The notes: generated from the sequence alone by a model not told the origin. A stretch of 13,066 nt of DNA from Planctomycetota bacterium (GCA_021785155.1 JAJYGE010000513.1:1-13066), one strand, 5' to 3'. Counted from the stretch's first letter, positions 1-8,123 are shown. Made by a program: numbers and translations.

Positions 1-45
1 CGGGGCGGGGGCCAGGAGGCCGTGGGCTTTGGCGCTCGTCGTCAA

Positions 46-61
46 TGTATGTTCCCATACA
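46..61. repeat. small inverted repeat (6-bp stem)
   Basis: TGTATG (46-51) and CATACA (56-61) form a perfect 6-bp stem around a TTCC loop. No gene is recognisable in positions 1-92, and no T-tract follows on either strand. Its role is unknown. It could be chance, or part of the end of a gene left of the window. Confidence 0.3.
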
Positions 62-92
62 CTTTCCTCCTCCCTTCGCGCCCACAACCCCC

Positions 93-134
93 TGGCCCTC
101 CGTCAATCCTAATATTTAGGCGTGACAGAGCACT
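93..134 (+). repeat. short interspersed palindromic repeat, copy 1
   Basis: This 42-nt stretch begins TGGCCCTCCGTC and ends with AATATTTAGGCGTGAC followed by AGAGCACT. It recurs in the same orientation at 9987-10030, nearly identical except for the centre and one base near the end. CTCCGTC near the start can pair with GACAGAG near the end with one mismatch. The centre CCTAATATTTAGG (108-120) is itself palindromic. The shared ends with a varying but still pairing centre suggest a dispersed REP-like or MITE-like element. That reading is an inference from only two copies. Confidence 0.7.
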
Positions 135-184
135 AGCAGCGCCTGCATAGTATCAACAACTCCCGCCAGGACCGGGCCGACGTT

Positions 185-225
185 CATGCGGTATCACGCA
201 TGTGCAATTAAATAGTTGCATTTTT
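185..225. promoter_or_regulatory. two adjacent small palindromes upstream of the MFS promoter
   Basis: CATGCG (185-190) and CGCATG (197-202) form a perfect 6-bp stem with a 6-nt loop. Directly after it, TGCAA (203-207) and TTGCA (216-220) form a weaker 5-bp stem followed by five T residues (221-225). The pair could be the terminator of a gene left of the window, or an operator for the promoter at 229-257. Nothing in the sequence decides between these readings. Confidence 0.3.
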
Positions 226-228
226 GAA

Positions 229-257
229 TTAAAAGTTTCCAGATTGTGTGCTATAAT
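229..257 (+). promoter_or_regulatory. sigma70-type promoter of the MFS gene
   Basis: A perfect -10 hexamer TATAAT lies at 252-257. Exactly 17 nt upstream is TTAAAA (229-234), a 4/6 match to the -35 consensus, inside an AT-rich stretch that stands out from its surroundings. A normal +1 would fall around 263-265, one to three bases before the ATG at 266. The mRNA would then be leaderless or nearly so. Confidence 0.6.
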
Positions 258-265
258 AGGATACT

Positions 266-1567
266 ATGAACAATGAAAAGGATTCTGAAAATCCGGATTT
301 CAAAGACATTGTCGCAACACCCGCGCCGTTTCCACCCGTCCGGATCATCCAACGCGGCAGTCTGGCCCTGCTGATATTTTTTCGGATTACACGCAGCATG
401 GCCGCGGGCATGATCATCGTGGCATTGCCCTATCTGGTGCTCAATACGTTACATGACAGCAGCCTGACGCTGGGGATTTTGTACGTGGCGGGTGTGATGT
501 CCACGGCAATTCTGGCCATCGCAACGGGACATCTGGCGGATCGGTGGAGTTATAAGGGCACGATGATCATTACAGGAATCATGCTGCCGCTTAGCGCCCT
601 GATGGTCTATGGCAATACGTCTTTTCCCATGCTCATCGCCGCCGCCATTATTGGCGGGTTTGCCGCCAATGGTTCACTTATCGGTGGCGGCGTCGGTGGA
701 GCCGCTCAACCAGTGCAGACGGCGATCATCGCGTTACTTTCAACCCCGGCCAACCGCACGCAGTATTATTCCGCTCTGGCATTTCTTAGCGGCGTGGCCG
801 GCGCGGGCGGGGCTTTAATGGTCCACTACTTTTCCACCCGCAGCGCGTTTCTGGCGGCCGGAATCATTTCACTGGCGGGAACGGCGGCGATACTGGCACT
901 TCGCCTGCCCGACAAGCCGGCAATATCTTCCGTGCCGGTCAAGCAATCGCGGCGTGCCATTCGTCACTTCAGCATCACCGGATCGCTCAATGGCTTAAGC
1001 CAGGGATTAATTACGCCATTTCTTATTCCATTTTTTGTGCTGGTGTATCATCTCTCCAAATCGCGCATGGCGGTTTACACCGCCATCGGAAGTATTCTGG
1101 GTGCCATTGCCCTGCTGACGGCACCGGCACTGGAACGCCGATTGGGGTTTGTGCGCAGCATTACCTTCACCCGGGCCTTGGGTACCGCTTTGCTGGTGGT
1201 GATGGCGATGTGGCACAATTTGTTTATCGGTGTGATCATCTATCTGCTCACACCGGCTTTACGTATTGCCGCGCTGCCCGCCCAGCAGTCCGCCTTAATC
1301 AGCCGGGTCGATGGCGGCAGCATGGGCCGCGCTCTGGCGATGAATCAGGTTTCACGGCTCTCCGCGTCATCCATAGCGATGATCTGTACGGGTTTCTTAT
1401 TTGATATATCCGAGATTGAAATGCCGTTTTTTATCTTCGCCGGCGTCATGACGCTGAACATTTACCTCTATTACCGCTTCTTCGGCCATGAAGGCGACCA
1501 TGGCGTTATAGAACCGATACCGTCAGCCGCGACGTCGCAGGTCGAAGAAGGGGCCACCATGCGTTAG
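266..1567 (+). CDS. MFS transporter, substrate unknown
   Basis: This 433-residue polytopic inner membrane protein is of the size of a 12-helix Major Facilitator Superfamily carrier. After a hydrophilic N-terminus of about 30 residues come closely packed hydrophobic segments (about 33-60, 66-88, 98-115, 120-155). The MFS motif A-like loop GHLADRWSYKGT lies at 88-99, between helices 2 and 3. A basic cytoplasmic loop (about 213-235) separates the two halves, and more helices follow to about residue 405. A Gly-rich stretch (130-146) is unusual. The substrate cannot be named; secondary carriers for drugs, sugars or organic acids all fit. It has its own promoter and lies 461 nt before pgk, so it is probably a separate transcription unit. 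An AGGA (258-261) sits only 4 nt before the ATG, too close for an ordinary Shine-Dalgarno site. Confidence 0.85.
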   Translation: MNNEKDSENPDFKDIVATPAPFPPVRIIQRGSLALLIFFRITRSMAAGMIIVALPYLVLNTLHDSSLTLGILYVAGVMSTAILAIATGHLADRWSYKGTMIITGIMLPLSALMVYGNTSFPMLIAAAIIGGFAANGSLIGGGVGGAAQPVQTAIIALLSTPANRTQYYSALAFLSGVAGAGGALMVHYFSTRSAFLAAGIISLAGTAAILALRLPDKPAISSVPVKQSRRAIRHFSITGSLNGLSQGLITPFLIPFFVLVYHLSKSRMAVYTAIGSILGAIALLTAPALERRLGFVRSITFTRALGTALLVVMAMWHNLFIGVIIYLLTPALRIAALPAQQSALISRVDGGSMGRALAMNQVSRLSASSIAMICTGFLFDISEIEMPFFIFAGVMTLNIYLYYRFFGHEGDHGVIEPIPSAATSQVEEGATMR

Positions 1568-1572
1568 GAGCT

Positions 1573-1591
1573 GGGAGTTGGCAGTTGGGAG
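1573..1591. repeat. GGGAGTTGG / GTTGGGAG direct-repeat motif, left copy
   Basis: GGGAGTTGG (1573-1581) is followed by GTTGGGAG (1584-1591). The same words recur at 1915-1926. The two copies bracket the inverted-repeat element at 1597-1906 but do not directly abut its stems. They could be a remnant of a target-site duplication, or a dispersed low-complexity motif. Confidence 0.5.
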
Positions 1592-1596
1592 GCTGC

Positions 1597-1906
1597 GTGA
1601 CACTTTACGCGGGTATGGCTGTATTGCCCCGCAAACACAATACCCCCGGAGCACCGTCATGATAATGCGGTGCCGTTGGTGTACGCTCGGGGCGGATGAC
1701 CGCCACGCGCGGGTGCGGCGATGCAACGTTCACCACCACAACTGCGTTTGACGGCCACGGGATTCATCCCATGGCCGTAGTGGACGCGGGAACCGTAAAA
1801 CCGCGCCGTAACGGCGGCTCGTGTTGGGAGGAAAGCGGTACCGGGTATTCCCACGGTGCGCTGCGGATAGACTGTTGCGGTATGCGTAACCCGCGTAAGG
1901 TGTCAC
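1597..1906. other. 310-nt structured element closed by an 18-bp inverted repeat
   Basis: Positions 1597-1614 pair with 1889-1906 over 18 positions; only T1604/G1899 departs from Watson-Crick, and it would be a G-U wobble in plus-strand RNA. Inside are discrete hairpins: GTATTG/CAATAC (1621-1626 with 1638-1643); GCACCG/CGGTGC (1651-1673) with an inner CAT-GATA-ATG; GGCGG-ATGA-CCGCC (1691-1704); ACGGCCA..TGGCCGT (1751-1778) with an inner GGGA/TCCC; and CGCCG-TAA-CGGCG around 1804-1816. I do not recognise RNase P, tmRNA, SRP RNA, 6S RNA or a known riboswitch. It may be a structured noncoding RNA or a MITE-like nonautonomous element. The one odd pair in the 1751-1778 hairpin (C1758/A1771) would be a wobble only on the minus strand, so the strand is unresolved. 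Confidence 0.55.
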
Positions 1907-1914
1907 ACATCCGG

Positions 1915-1926
1915 GTTGGGAGTTGG
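1915..1926. repeat. GTTGGGAGTTGG direct-repeat motif, right copy
   Basis: This is the right-hand partner of the motif at 1573-1591. It shares GTTGGGAG (1915-1922) and GGGAGTTGG (1918-1926). It lies 8 nt beyond the right stem of the 1597-1906 element. Confidence 0.5.
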
Positions 1927-1931
1927 TCCGC

Positions 1932-1960
1932 TTGACCGCTTGCGTGGTATTTCCTAGCAT
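1932..1960 (+). promoter_or_regulatory. candidate promoter of pgk
   Basis: TTGACC (1932-1937, 5/6 match to the -35 consensus) and TAGCAT (1955-1960, 4/6 match to the -10) are separated by exactly 17 nt. They lie about 70 nt before the pgk start and downstream of the 1597-1906 element. If this is the pgk promoter, the structured element is not part of the pgk leader. Confidence 0.4.
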
Positions 1961-2028
1961 GACTTGCTGTTTCCGCATGGCCAACGGGCCGCGGGATGAA
2001 AAAATTGGTATTTGGCAGGTAAATGAAC

Positions 2029-3219
2029 ATGGCAAAGAAAGCGATTTCTCAGATGGATGTGAAGGGCAAACGAGTTCTGGTACGCGTGGATTTTAATGTA
2101 CCCCTGGATGCGTCGGGGAAAATTACCGATGACCGCCGGATTGTTTCCGCGCTGCCCACCCTTGAAAACATTATCAAACGCGGCGGCAAAGCCATCCTCA
2201 TGAGTCACCTGGGACGTCCAAAATCCGGGCCGGAAGCAAAGTTTTCACTGCAGCCGGCGGCGACCCATCTGGGTGAGTTGCTCAAGAAGCCCGTTAAGCT
2301 GGCCCCGGATTGCGTTGGTCCGGCGACCGAAGCCTTGATTGCTCAAATGACCGATGGCGACGTGGTGGTGCTGGAAAACACGCGCTTTCATAAGGGGGAA
2401 GAAAAAAATGATCCCACCTTTGCGGCACAATTGGCCAAGCTGGGGGATGTATACTGCAATGACGCTTTTGGCACCGCCCATCGTCAACATGCCTCCACCT
2501 ACGGTGTTGCGGAAATACTGGGTCCGGGTAAACGCGTGATCGGATTCCTCATTGAAAAGGAATTGAAATTTCTGGGTGAGGCTTTGGATCATCCGAATCG
2601 GCCTTTTATCGCCATTCTGGGTGGAGCGAAAGTTTCCGATAAAATTGCGGTCATTGAAAATCTGCTGAAGAAAGCGGACACCATCCTGATTGGCGGTGCC
2701 ATGGCCTATACTTTTTTTCTGGCACAGGGCAAGCAAATTGGCAAATCTCTGGCCGAACGGGATAAGGTGAATCTGGCCGCCGATCTGTTGGCCAAAGGAG
2801 AAGGAAAACTGGTACTGCCGGTGGATACCGTGGTGGCATCGGAGATTTCCGACAGCGCGGCAACCGCCGTGGTGGAAGGCAAAATTCCCGATGATAAAGA
2901 AGGACTTGATATCGGCCCAAAGACCATCGCGGATTATAAGAGCCGGATCAAGTCAGCCCGAACCGTGGTGTGGAACGGCCCCATGGGCGTGTTTGAAAAA
3001 AAGCCCTTCCAGGCCGGTACACGGGCGGTGGCGGAAAGCCTGGCGGACATCACAGGTCGTGGGGCCACGACGATCATAGGCGGTGGTGATTCGGCGGCGG
3101 CCATTGAGCAATTTAATCTGGCGGACAAGGTTTCACACGTTTCGACCGGCGGCGGCGCAAGCCTGGAATTTATGGAAGGGCGCGGATTTCCGTGCATCGA
3201 TATCCTGGACACGGTATGA
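2029..3219 (+). CDS. pgk: phosphoglycerate kinase
   Basis: Cytosolic glycolytic/gluconeogenic enzyme that transfers phosphate between 1,3-bisphosphoglycerate and ADP. The 396-residue length is normal for bacterial PGK. Family signatures appear in order: RVDFNVPLD (19-27), MSHLGRPK (58-65), [15 protein letters not shown] (115-129), [10 protein letters not shown] (196-205), GGAMAYTF (222-229), WNGPMGVFE (315-323), the nucleotide-binding GGGDSA (351-356) and [10 protein letters not shown] (372-381). There are two in-frame ATGs, at 2023 and 2029. AGGT at 2017-2020 lies 8 nt before the second but only 2 nt before the first, and MAKK is the usual family N-terminus, so I chose 2029. It heads the co-directional cluster with rpe and fabI and has a possible promoter at 1932-1960. 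Confidence 0.97.
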   Translation: MAKKAISQMDVKGKRVLVRVDFNVPLDASGKITDDRRIVSALPTLENIIKRGGKAILMSHLGRPKSGPEAKFSLQPAATHLGELLKKPVKLAPDCVGPATEALIAQMTDGDVVVLENTRFHKGEEKNDPTFAAQLAKLGDVYCNDAFGTAHRQHASTYGVAEILGPGKRVIGFLIEKELKFLGEALDHPNRPFIAILGGAKVSDKIAVIENLLKKADTILIGGAMAYTFFLAQGKQIGKSLAERDKVNLAADLLAKGEGKLVLPVDTVVASEISDSAATAVVEGKIPDDKEGLDIGPKTIADYKSRIKSARTVVWNGPMGVFEKKPFQAGTRAVAESLADITGRGATTIIGGGDSAAAIEQFNLADKVSHVSTGGGASLEFMEGRGFPCIDILDTV

Positions 3220-3386
3220 TTCAATGTGGATCGAATTGGGATCAAGTGCCTGCCAGCGCCGTACCGCCCGCCCGCAGGAGCCGAAAACCAACCCATTCGA
3301 AAGAAGCGGAAACCGCGACGGAACCGGGTTGATCGTGTAATTTCCGTCAACGGTGGCTTTGTTGGAAACAATGGGATGCCTGGAGA

Positions 3387-4076
3387 ATGAACAGCATTTT
3401 TTTGCGTCCGCCGCACCTCCCGCTGGTGGCACCATCCATATTAGCCGCCGACTTTGGCCGTCTGGCGGAGGAAGCCGCCGATGTTGAACAGGCGGGAGCA
3501 GACCTTCTCCATGTGGATATCATGGATGGTCATTTCGTACCGAATCTGACGATGGGACCGGACATTGTGCTGGCCTTGGCCAAGGCGTGCCGCCTGATGC
3601 AGGATGTGCATCTGATGGTGACCGATCCGCAGGATTTTGTTAAACCGTTTATTGAGGCCGGAGCCGGAAATATTACCTTTCATATTGAGGCACCGGGCCT
3701 GACCCGTTTCAGTGCGGTGGATTTGATCAAACGCATTCATGATCTCGGTGCCACGGCGGGCATATCATTAAACCCCGCAACCCCGCCCGAGGCGGTCAAT
3801 GCCGTTCTCAAAGAGGTCGATCTGGTGCTCGTGATGAGCGTTCATCCGGGCTTTACCGGCCAGAGTTTTATGCCTGAAGTCCTCAACAAGGTACGAACAT
3901 TGAAGAAAGATCGGGAACCGAGACAGCGCCTTTCCATCGACGGCGGCATCGGTATTCGTACCGCACATGATGCATTGGAGGCGGGGGCAGATGTTCTCGT
4001 GGCGGGGGCTGCGGTGTTCCGCGCCTCGCAAAGGTCCTCCACGATTCAATTGTTGCGCGGAGATTATCCGCGCTGA
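3387..4076 (+). CDS. rpe: ribulose-phosphate 3-epimerase
   Basis: This metal-dependent TIM-barrel enzyme interconverts ribulose 5-phosphate and xylulose 5-phosphate in the pentose phosphate pathway. The 229-residue length is typical. Visible signatures are APSILAADF (15-23), [12 protein letters not shown] (42-53), DVHLMV (73-78), [11 protein letters not shown] (151-161) and SIDGGIG (183-189). The expected metal and catalytic residues H42, D44, H75 and D185 are present. The start is unusual: GGAG (3382-3385) lies only one base before the ATG. No alternative ATG, GTG or TTG occurs in frame between the upstream stop at 3330 and 3387, so the annotated start is forced unless translation begins further inside. 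The 167-nt gap after pgk holds only weak hairpins. fabI follows after 46 nt. Confidence 0.95.
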   Translation: MNSIFLRPPHLPLVAPSILAADFGRLAEEAADVEQAGADLLHVDIMDGHFVPNLTMGPDIVLALAKACRLMQDVHLMVTDPQDFVKPFIEAGAGNITFHIEAPGLTRFSAVDLIKRIHDLGATAGISLNPATPPEAVNAVLKEVDLVLVMSVHPGFTGQSFMPEVLNKVRTLKKDREPRQRLSIDGGIGIRTAHDALEAGADVLVAGAAVFRASQRSSTIQLLRGDYPR

Positions 4077-4122
4077 AAGCGGCTGTTACCGGAAAAGAAT
4101 CTCAAACAAGAGGTATTACTGT

Positions 4123-4905
4123 ATGTCCATGCTGGCGGGTAAAAAAGCGTTTATTTTCGGCGTGCTCAACGAATATTCCATCGGATGGCATATTGCCGAA
4201 CAACTTCATAAGGCGGGGTGTGAATTGGGCTTTTCACATTTGCCCGGCGAAAAAATTGAACGTCGCGTGGTCAAGGCCGTGGAGCGGTTCCAGCCCAAAT
4301 TTCTGGCCCCCTGTGACGTCAGCCGGGACGACGATATTAAATCCGCCTTTCAGCGGGCCGCCGAGGCGTTCGGCACGTTTGATATTCTGGTGCATTCTCT
4401 GGCGTTCGCCCCGGCGGAATCGCTGCACAACCCCTTTCTGCAAACCACCCGCGACGCCTGGAAAACAGCACTCGACATCAGCGCCTATTCGCTCCTGGCC
4501 ATGGCCCGGGAAGCCCTGCCGGTGATGAATCCCAACGGCTCCATTATCACGATGAGTTATCTGGGCGCGGAAAAATATATCCCCATGTACAATGTCATGG
4601 CGGTGGCCAAAGCGGCTCTGGAATGCACCGTGCGCTATCTGGCCGCGGAAATGGGCCGCGATGAAAAACATATTCGGGTCAACGCCATCAGTGCCGGTGC
4701 CATTAAAACCATGGCCGCCCGGGGCATCGGGGATATTGATAAAATGATGGCGCATTACACCGAAAAATCACCGCTGCCATGGAACGTCGATGAGGCGGCG
4801 ATCCATGTGGGCAAAGCCGCGCTTTATCTGTGTTCCGATCTGTCCTCCGGCGTGACGGGTGAAACCCTGTATGTCGATGGTGGATATAATATTGTCGGGT
4901 GGTGA
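4123..4905 (+). CDS. fabI: enoyl-[acyl-carrier-protein] reductase (NADH), FabI type
   Basis: Catalyses the last reduction of each fatty-acid elongation cycle, turning trans-2-enoyl-ACP into acyl-ACP in the cytosol. It is a 260-residue short-chain dehydrogenase fold with a FabI-type cofactor loop GVLNEYSIGWHIA (13-25). The FabI active site is Y146, Y156 and K163 (SYLGAEKYIPMYNVMAVAK), the same spacing and numbering as the E. coli enzyme. The ISAGAIKTMAARGI segment (189-202) matches the FabI substrate loop, with Ala in place of the usual Pro after SAG. The frame is open upstream into rpe, but the ATG at 4123 has AAGAGG (4108-4113) 9 nt before it and gives the standard N-terminus, so the longer form is not used. 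It is the target enzyme of triclosan- and isoniazid-type inhibitors in other bacteria. Confidence 0.95.
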   Translation: MSMLAGKKAFIFGVLNEYSIGWHIAEQLHKAGCELGFSHLPGEKIERRVVKAVERFQPKFLAPCDVSRDDDIKSAFQRAAEAFGTFDILVHSLAFAPAESLHNPFLQTTRDAWKTALDISAYSLLAMAREALPVMNPNGSIITMSYLGAEKYIPMYNVMAVAKAALECTVRYLAAEMGRDEKHIRVNAISAGAIKTMAARGIGDIDKMMAHYTEKSPLPWNVDEAAIHVGKAALYLCSDLSSGVTGETLYVDGGYNIVGW

Positions 4906-4963
4906 CGCGGAACTGGCCGCGGCCCGCATTGTCCATAAGAACCATGATTGAAGAATCACGACC

Positions 4964-5989
4964 GTGTTGACCCGCATTGAATCCGCTGTTTCCGGTGTGC
5001 ATGAAGCCGCGGAATTGATCCGGTGCGGAGAACTTGTCGCATTTCCCACGGAAACGGTGTACGGCCTGGGTGCCGATGCCGGTAATAACGCCGCCATTCA
5101 GCGGATCTATCAGGTCAAGGGACGACCCGCAAATAATCCCTTGATCGTCCATGTACCGGACTATGCGGCAGCCATGGAATATTCCCGGCGGTTTCCGACC
5201 ATGGCGGTAATCTTCGCCAAAACATTCTGGCCCGGTCCATTGACTCTGGTGCTCCAGCGCAATGACCGCATCAGCCCGGCTGTTTCCGCCGGAAACAAAA
5301 CGGTCGCAATTCGATGCCCCAATCATCCGGTGGCGTTGGCATTGCTGCGGGAGTCAAAGCGCCCCATCGCCGCACCAAGTGCCAATCGCTCCGGATATAC
5401 CTCACCCACCACGGCCCAGCACGTCGCCGATGAACTCGATGGACACATACCGCTGATACTTGATGGCGGCCCCTGTGACGTGGGTTTGGAATCCACGGTG
5501 GTGGATATGACCAGCGCGGTTCCCATGATATTGCGGCCCGGCGCAATAACGCAGGCGATGCTGGCAAGCTCTCTGCGCCAGGCGGGACTGGCACCCGATG
5601 TTGCAGTTCCGGCCGGTCGCGCCGGAATATCTGAAACGGATGAATTAAAAAGTCCGGGCTTATTGGAACGCCATTATGCCCCGCGCACCGCGGCCTACCG
5701 CTTTTATGCCTCGGATTCCGCCGCATTAAGAACGTATCTTGAACCAAGACGGGATCAGCGCATCGGGTTATTGTGCTTCGACGGCTTTGCCGCTCCGGCG
5801 GAAATAAAAGAGAAAATTGTCCTGCCCGCCAACGCTCAACAGTGCGCCAAAGCCATGTATGCGGCGTTGCGCGAATTGGATCGCAGGCGGTGCGATGTGC
5901 TGATTGTACAATGCCCGGAAACAACCGATGGTGTTTGGTCCGCCATTGAAGATCGTTTACGTCGTGCCACGAAAGAATTACCGACATGA
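4964..5989 (+). CDS. L-threonylcarbamoyladenylate synthase, two-domain Sua5 type
   Basis: Makes threonylcarbamoyl-AMP from threonine, bicarbonate and ATP for the t6A modification at position 37 of ANN-decoding tRNAs. The N-terminal YrdC/TsaC domain (about 11-200) shows FPTETVYGLGADA (27-39), KGRP (52-55), PLTLVL (92-97), PSANRSGYTSPT (138-149) and LRPGAIT (190-196). At 341 residues it is longer than TsaC alone, and the distal part (about 225-340, starting after SPGLLERHYAPRT) is the Sua5 C-terminal domain, so this is the Sua5 form. The start is a non-ATG codon: GTG at 4964, or TTG at 4967. An in-frame stop at 4949 rules out a longer protein. There is no strong Shine-Dalgarno site. Its stop overlaps the alr start (ATGA, 5986-5989), suggesting translational coupling. 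Confidence 0.93.
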   Translation: MLTRIESAVSGVHEAAELIRCGELVAFPTETVYGLGADAGNNAAIQRIYQVKGRPANNPLIVHVPDYAAAMEYSRRFPTMAVIFAKTFWPGPLTLVLQRNDRISPAVSAGNKTVAIRCPNHPVALALLRESKRPIAAPSANRSGYTSPTTAQHVADELDGHIPLILDGGPCDVGLESTVVDMTSAVPMILRPGAITQAMLASSLRQAGLAPDVAVPAGRAGISETDELKSPGLLERHYAPRTAAYRFYASDSAALRTYLEPRRDQRIGLLCFDGFAAPAEIKEKIVLPANAQQCAKAMYAALRELDRRRCDVLIVQCPETTDGVWSAIEDRLRRATKELPT

Positions 5990-7125
5990 TTTCTCAGAAT
6001 GGAACGCTGGAAATTTCCGCCGCGCGTCTGCGGAACAATATCAGGGCGTTTAGATCCCGCCTGGCGGATCATGTCGCGCTGGGGGCGACCGTGAAGGCCA
6101 ATGCGTATGGCCATGGCCTGGGTCAGATTGTTCCATTGCTGCCGGAGGCGGGCATTTCCTGGCTATGTGTCTATTCCCTGGAAGAAGCCGATGCGGTGGC
6201 CCGGTTGAACCGTGATTTACCGATTCTCGTTTTGGCACCGGTTGTTCTAACGCCCGAATCGACCGATTTACCCCAGCGTGTGGATGCACTTTTGTCGTCG
6301 GGGCGGGTGCGGGTGACGATAACCGACATGTCATCCGCATCGTACCTAAGTTCACATCTGCTGCACCGCGGCGCAACTGTACCGCTGCCGGTGCATATAC
6401 AGGTGGACACCGGCCTGACGCGGCAGGGCGTAACACTGGATCAATTGCCGACACTTGTTGAACATGTCCGGGCCTTATCCGCGATTCGGCTGGAGGGCAT
6501 TTTCATGCACTTTTCGCATGCCGATCAGCCTGGCCACGCGGCCAATTCCACCCAGTTCGCAGCGTTTATTCACGCCACTTTTGCCCAGCGACGACGCGAT
6601 CCGCAACTGCTGTTACATGCCCACAATTCCGGCGGCATCTGGCACGATGGATTAAATGCTCTGAACATGGTGCGGCTTGGCATTGGCATGTATGGATTGC
6701 TGCCGTCGTTGGCCACACCGATTACCGCGATTTCACCCATCGCCCGCCTGACTGCTCCAATTACCGCGATTCATCAATGCGCCACCGGTGTGGGCGTGGG
6801 TTATGGTCATACGTTTGTCACCGCGCGCATCAGCCGCCTGGCGGTTGTGCCCGTGGGCTATGCCGATGGCTATCCGCGCGCATTGTCCAACCGGTCCTTT
6901 GCGTTGCTGGGAAACCGGGAGTTGCCGGTCGTCGGACGCGTCAGCATGGATCAAACCGTGGTGGATATTACCGATACCGAAGCCCGTGTGGGCGATGCGG
7001 TGACACTGATATCTGATGATCCCGCGTCACCGATCAGCATGGATCGCCTGGCGGAGAAATGTGATACCATCGGCTATGAACTCGCCACGCGCCTCGGGCC
7101 GCGGCTGAATCGCCGAATTTTTTGA
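5986..7125 (+). CDS. alr: alanine racemase
   Basis: PLP enzyme that interconverts L- and D-alanine, supplying D-alanine for peptidoglycan. The 379-residue length is usual. The PLP lysine is K37 in ATVKANAYGHG (34-44). The second catalytic residue is Y273 in GYGHTF (272-277). Other signatures are VDTGLTRQG (140-148), HAHNSGG (211-217), RLGIGMYG (230-237), VPVGYADGYPR (288-298) and GRVSMDQTVVDIT (317-329). It starts within the stop codon of the Sua5 gene (ATGA overlap), so the two genes are co-transcribed. The following dehydrogenase begins 26 nt after its stop. Confidence 0.95.
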   Translation: MISQNGTLEISAARLRNNIRAFRSRLADHVALGATVKANAYGHGLGQIVPLLPEAGISWLCVYSLEEADAVARLNRDLPILVLAPVVLTPESTDLPQRVDALLSSGRVRVTITDMSSASYLSSHLLHRGATVPLPVHIQVDTGLTRQGVTLDQLPTLVEHVRALSAIRLEGIFMHFSHADQPGHAANSTQFAAFIHATFAQRRRDPQLLLHAHNSGGIWHDGLNALNMVRLGIGMYGLLPSLATPITAISPIARLTAPITAIHQCATGVGVGYGHTFVTARISRLAVVPVGYADGYPRALSNRSFALLGNRELPVVGRVSMDQTVVDITDTEARVGDAVTLISDDPASPISMDRLAEKCDTIGYELATRLGPRLNRRIF

Positions 7126-7151
7126 GCACTGTTGATATTGGAGATAATGCC

Positions 7152-8123
7152 ATGGCCCATCAATTTCTGGTAACACGAAAAATCCCGCAGGCGGGGTTGG
7201 AAGTTCTCAAGGCGGCTGGGGAAGTTATCGTCAACGAAAAAGATCGCAATTTAACCCCGACGGAACTGCTCGAATTGGGCCAACATGCCGACGGCTGGCT
7301 GACCATGCTTACGGATCATATCGATTCCGCGATGATTGAAGCCTGCCCGAAGTTACGCGGCATCGCCAATTATGCCGTGGGCTTTAATAATATTGATATA
7401 GCGGCATGCACGCGACACACCATCGGTGTGTCCAACACCCCGGATGTGCTGACCGATGCCACCGCGGAAGTTGCGTTCGCTTTGATTCTCGCCACCGCCC
7501 GGAGGGTCGTGGAGGCGGATGCGTTTTTGCGCACTGGTCGATGGATTGGCTGGGAACCAATGCAGTTTCTGGGCACACAAATATGCCGACAAACACTGGG
7601 GATTATCGGGGCCGGACGAATTGGCACACGCGTGGCGGAGATGGCAACCGGCTTTCACATGCGGATTTTGTACACTGCGCGGAACCGCAAACCGGAACTG
7701 GAGCAATCAACCGGCGCGATGTATGCGCCCTTGACCGATATTTTACGCCAGGCGGATTTTATTTCATTGCATGCCCCGCTGACGGCGGAAACACGCCATT
7801 TGATAGGCGCTCAACAACTGCAACTCATGCAGCCGGGAGCGATTGTTATCAATACCGCCCGTGGACCTTTAATTGATGAGATGGCACTGCTGCGGGCGCT
7901 GCGGGAAAAACGCATCCGTGCCGCCGGCCTGGATGTGTTTGAACACGAGCCGAAAGTTGCGACGGAGCTGATGGAACTGAAAAATGTGATACTGCTTCCG
8001 CATATCGGCAGCGGCACGGAAGAAACGCGCACGCGCATGGCTGTGATGGCGGCACACAATGTCATTGCAATGGTGGAAGGCCGCCGACCGGACAATCCGG
8101 TAAATTCCGAGATTTGGAAATAA
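7152..8123 (+). CDS. D-2-hydroxyacid dehydrogenase, glyoxylate/hydroxypyruvate reductase type
   Basis: Cytosolic NAD(P)H-dependent enzyme likely to reduce glyoxylate or hydroxypyruvate to glycolate or D-glycerate. The exact substrate is inferred from family resemblance (GyaR/GhrB-like). The 323 residues show the catalytic-domain segment NYAVGFNNID (73-82), the Rossmann motif GAGRIG (153-158) in LGIIGAGRIG, SLHAPLT (205-211), and the catalytic set R237 (NTARGP), E266 (DVFEHEP) and H284 (LLPHIGS). Arg and Lys after the second strand (YTARNRK, 174-180) would suit NADPH. A TTG at 7122 overlaps the alr stop in the same frame, but the ATG at 7152 has GGAG (7140-7143) 8 nt upstream and gives the normal family N-terminus. 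It is the last gene of the cluster and faces the convergent Hc1-like gene. Confidence 0.92.
   Translation: MAHQFLVTRKIPQAGLEVLKAAGEVIVNEKDRNLTPTELLELGQHADGWLTMLTDHIDSAMIEACPKLRGIANYAVGFNNIDIAACTRHTIGVSNTPDVLTDATAEVAFALILATARRVVEADAFLRTGRWIGWEPMQFLGTQICRQTLGIIGAGRIGTRVAEMATGFHMRILYTARNRKPELEQSTGAMYAPLTDILRQADFISLHAPLTAETRHLIGAQQLQLMQPGAIVINTARGPLIDEMALLRALREKRIRAAGLDVFEHEPKVATELMELKNVILLPHIGSGTEETRTRMAVMAAHNVIAMVEGRRPDNPVNSEIWK

Noticed and set aside
1751..1778. A stand-alone rho-independent terminator for the MFS gene
   Set aside because: The hairpin is strong but has no T-tract and lies almost 190 nt after the MFS stop, inside the larger paired element.
1657..2035. Several open frames on both strands inside 1657-2035
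   Set aside because: They overlap the hairpin-rich element, lack Shine-Dalgarno sites and recognisable domains, and look like noncoding GC-rich readthrough.
3967..4122. A longer FabI starting 52 codons earlier
   Set aside because: The extension overlaps the end of rpe, has no family resemblance, and the ATG at 4123 has a good ribosome site and the standard N-terminus.
4944..4970. An 8-residue leader peptide overlapping the Sua5 start codon
   Set aside because: It is short, lacks a ribosome site and a repeated regulatory codon run, and is probably chance.
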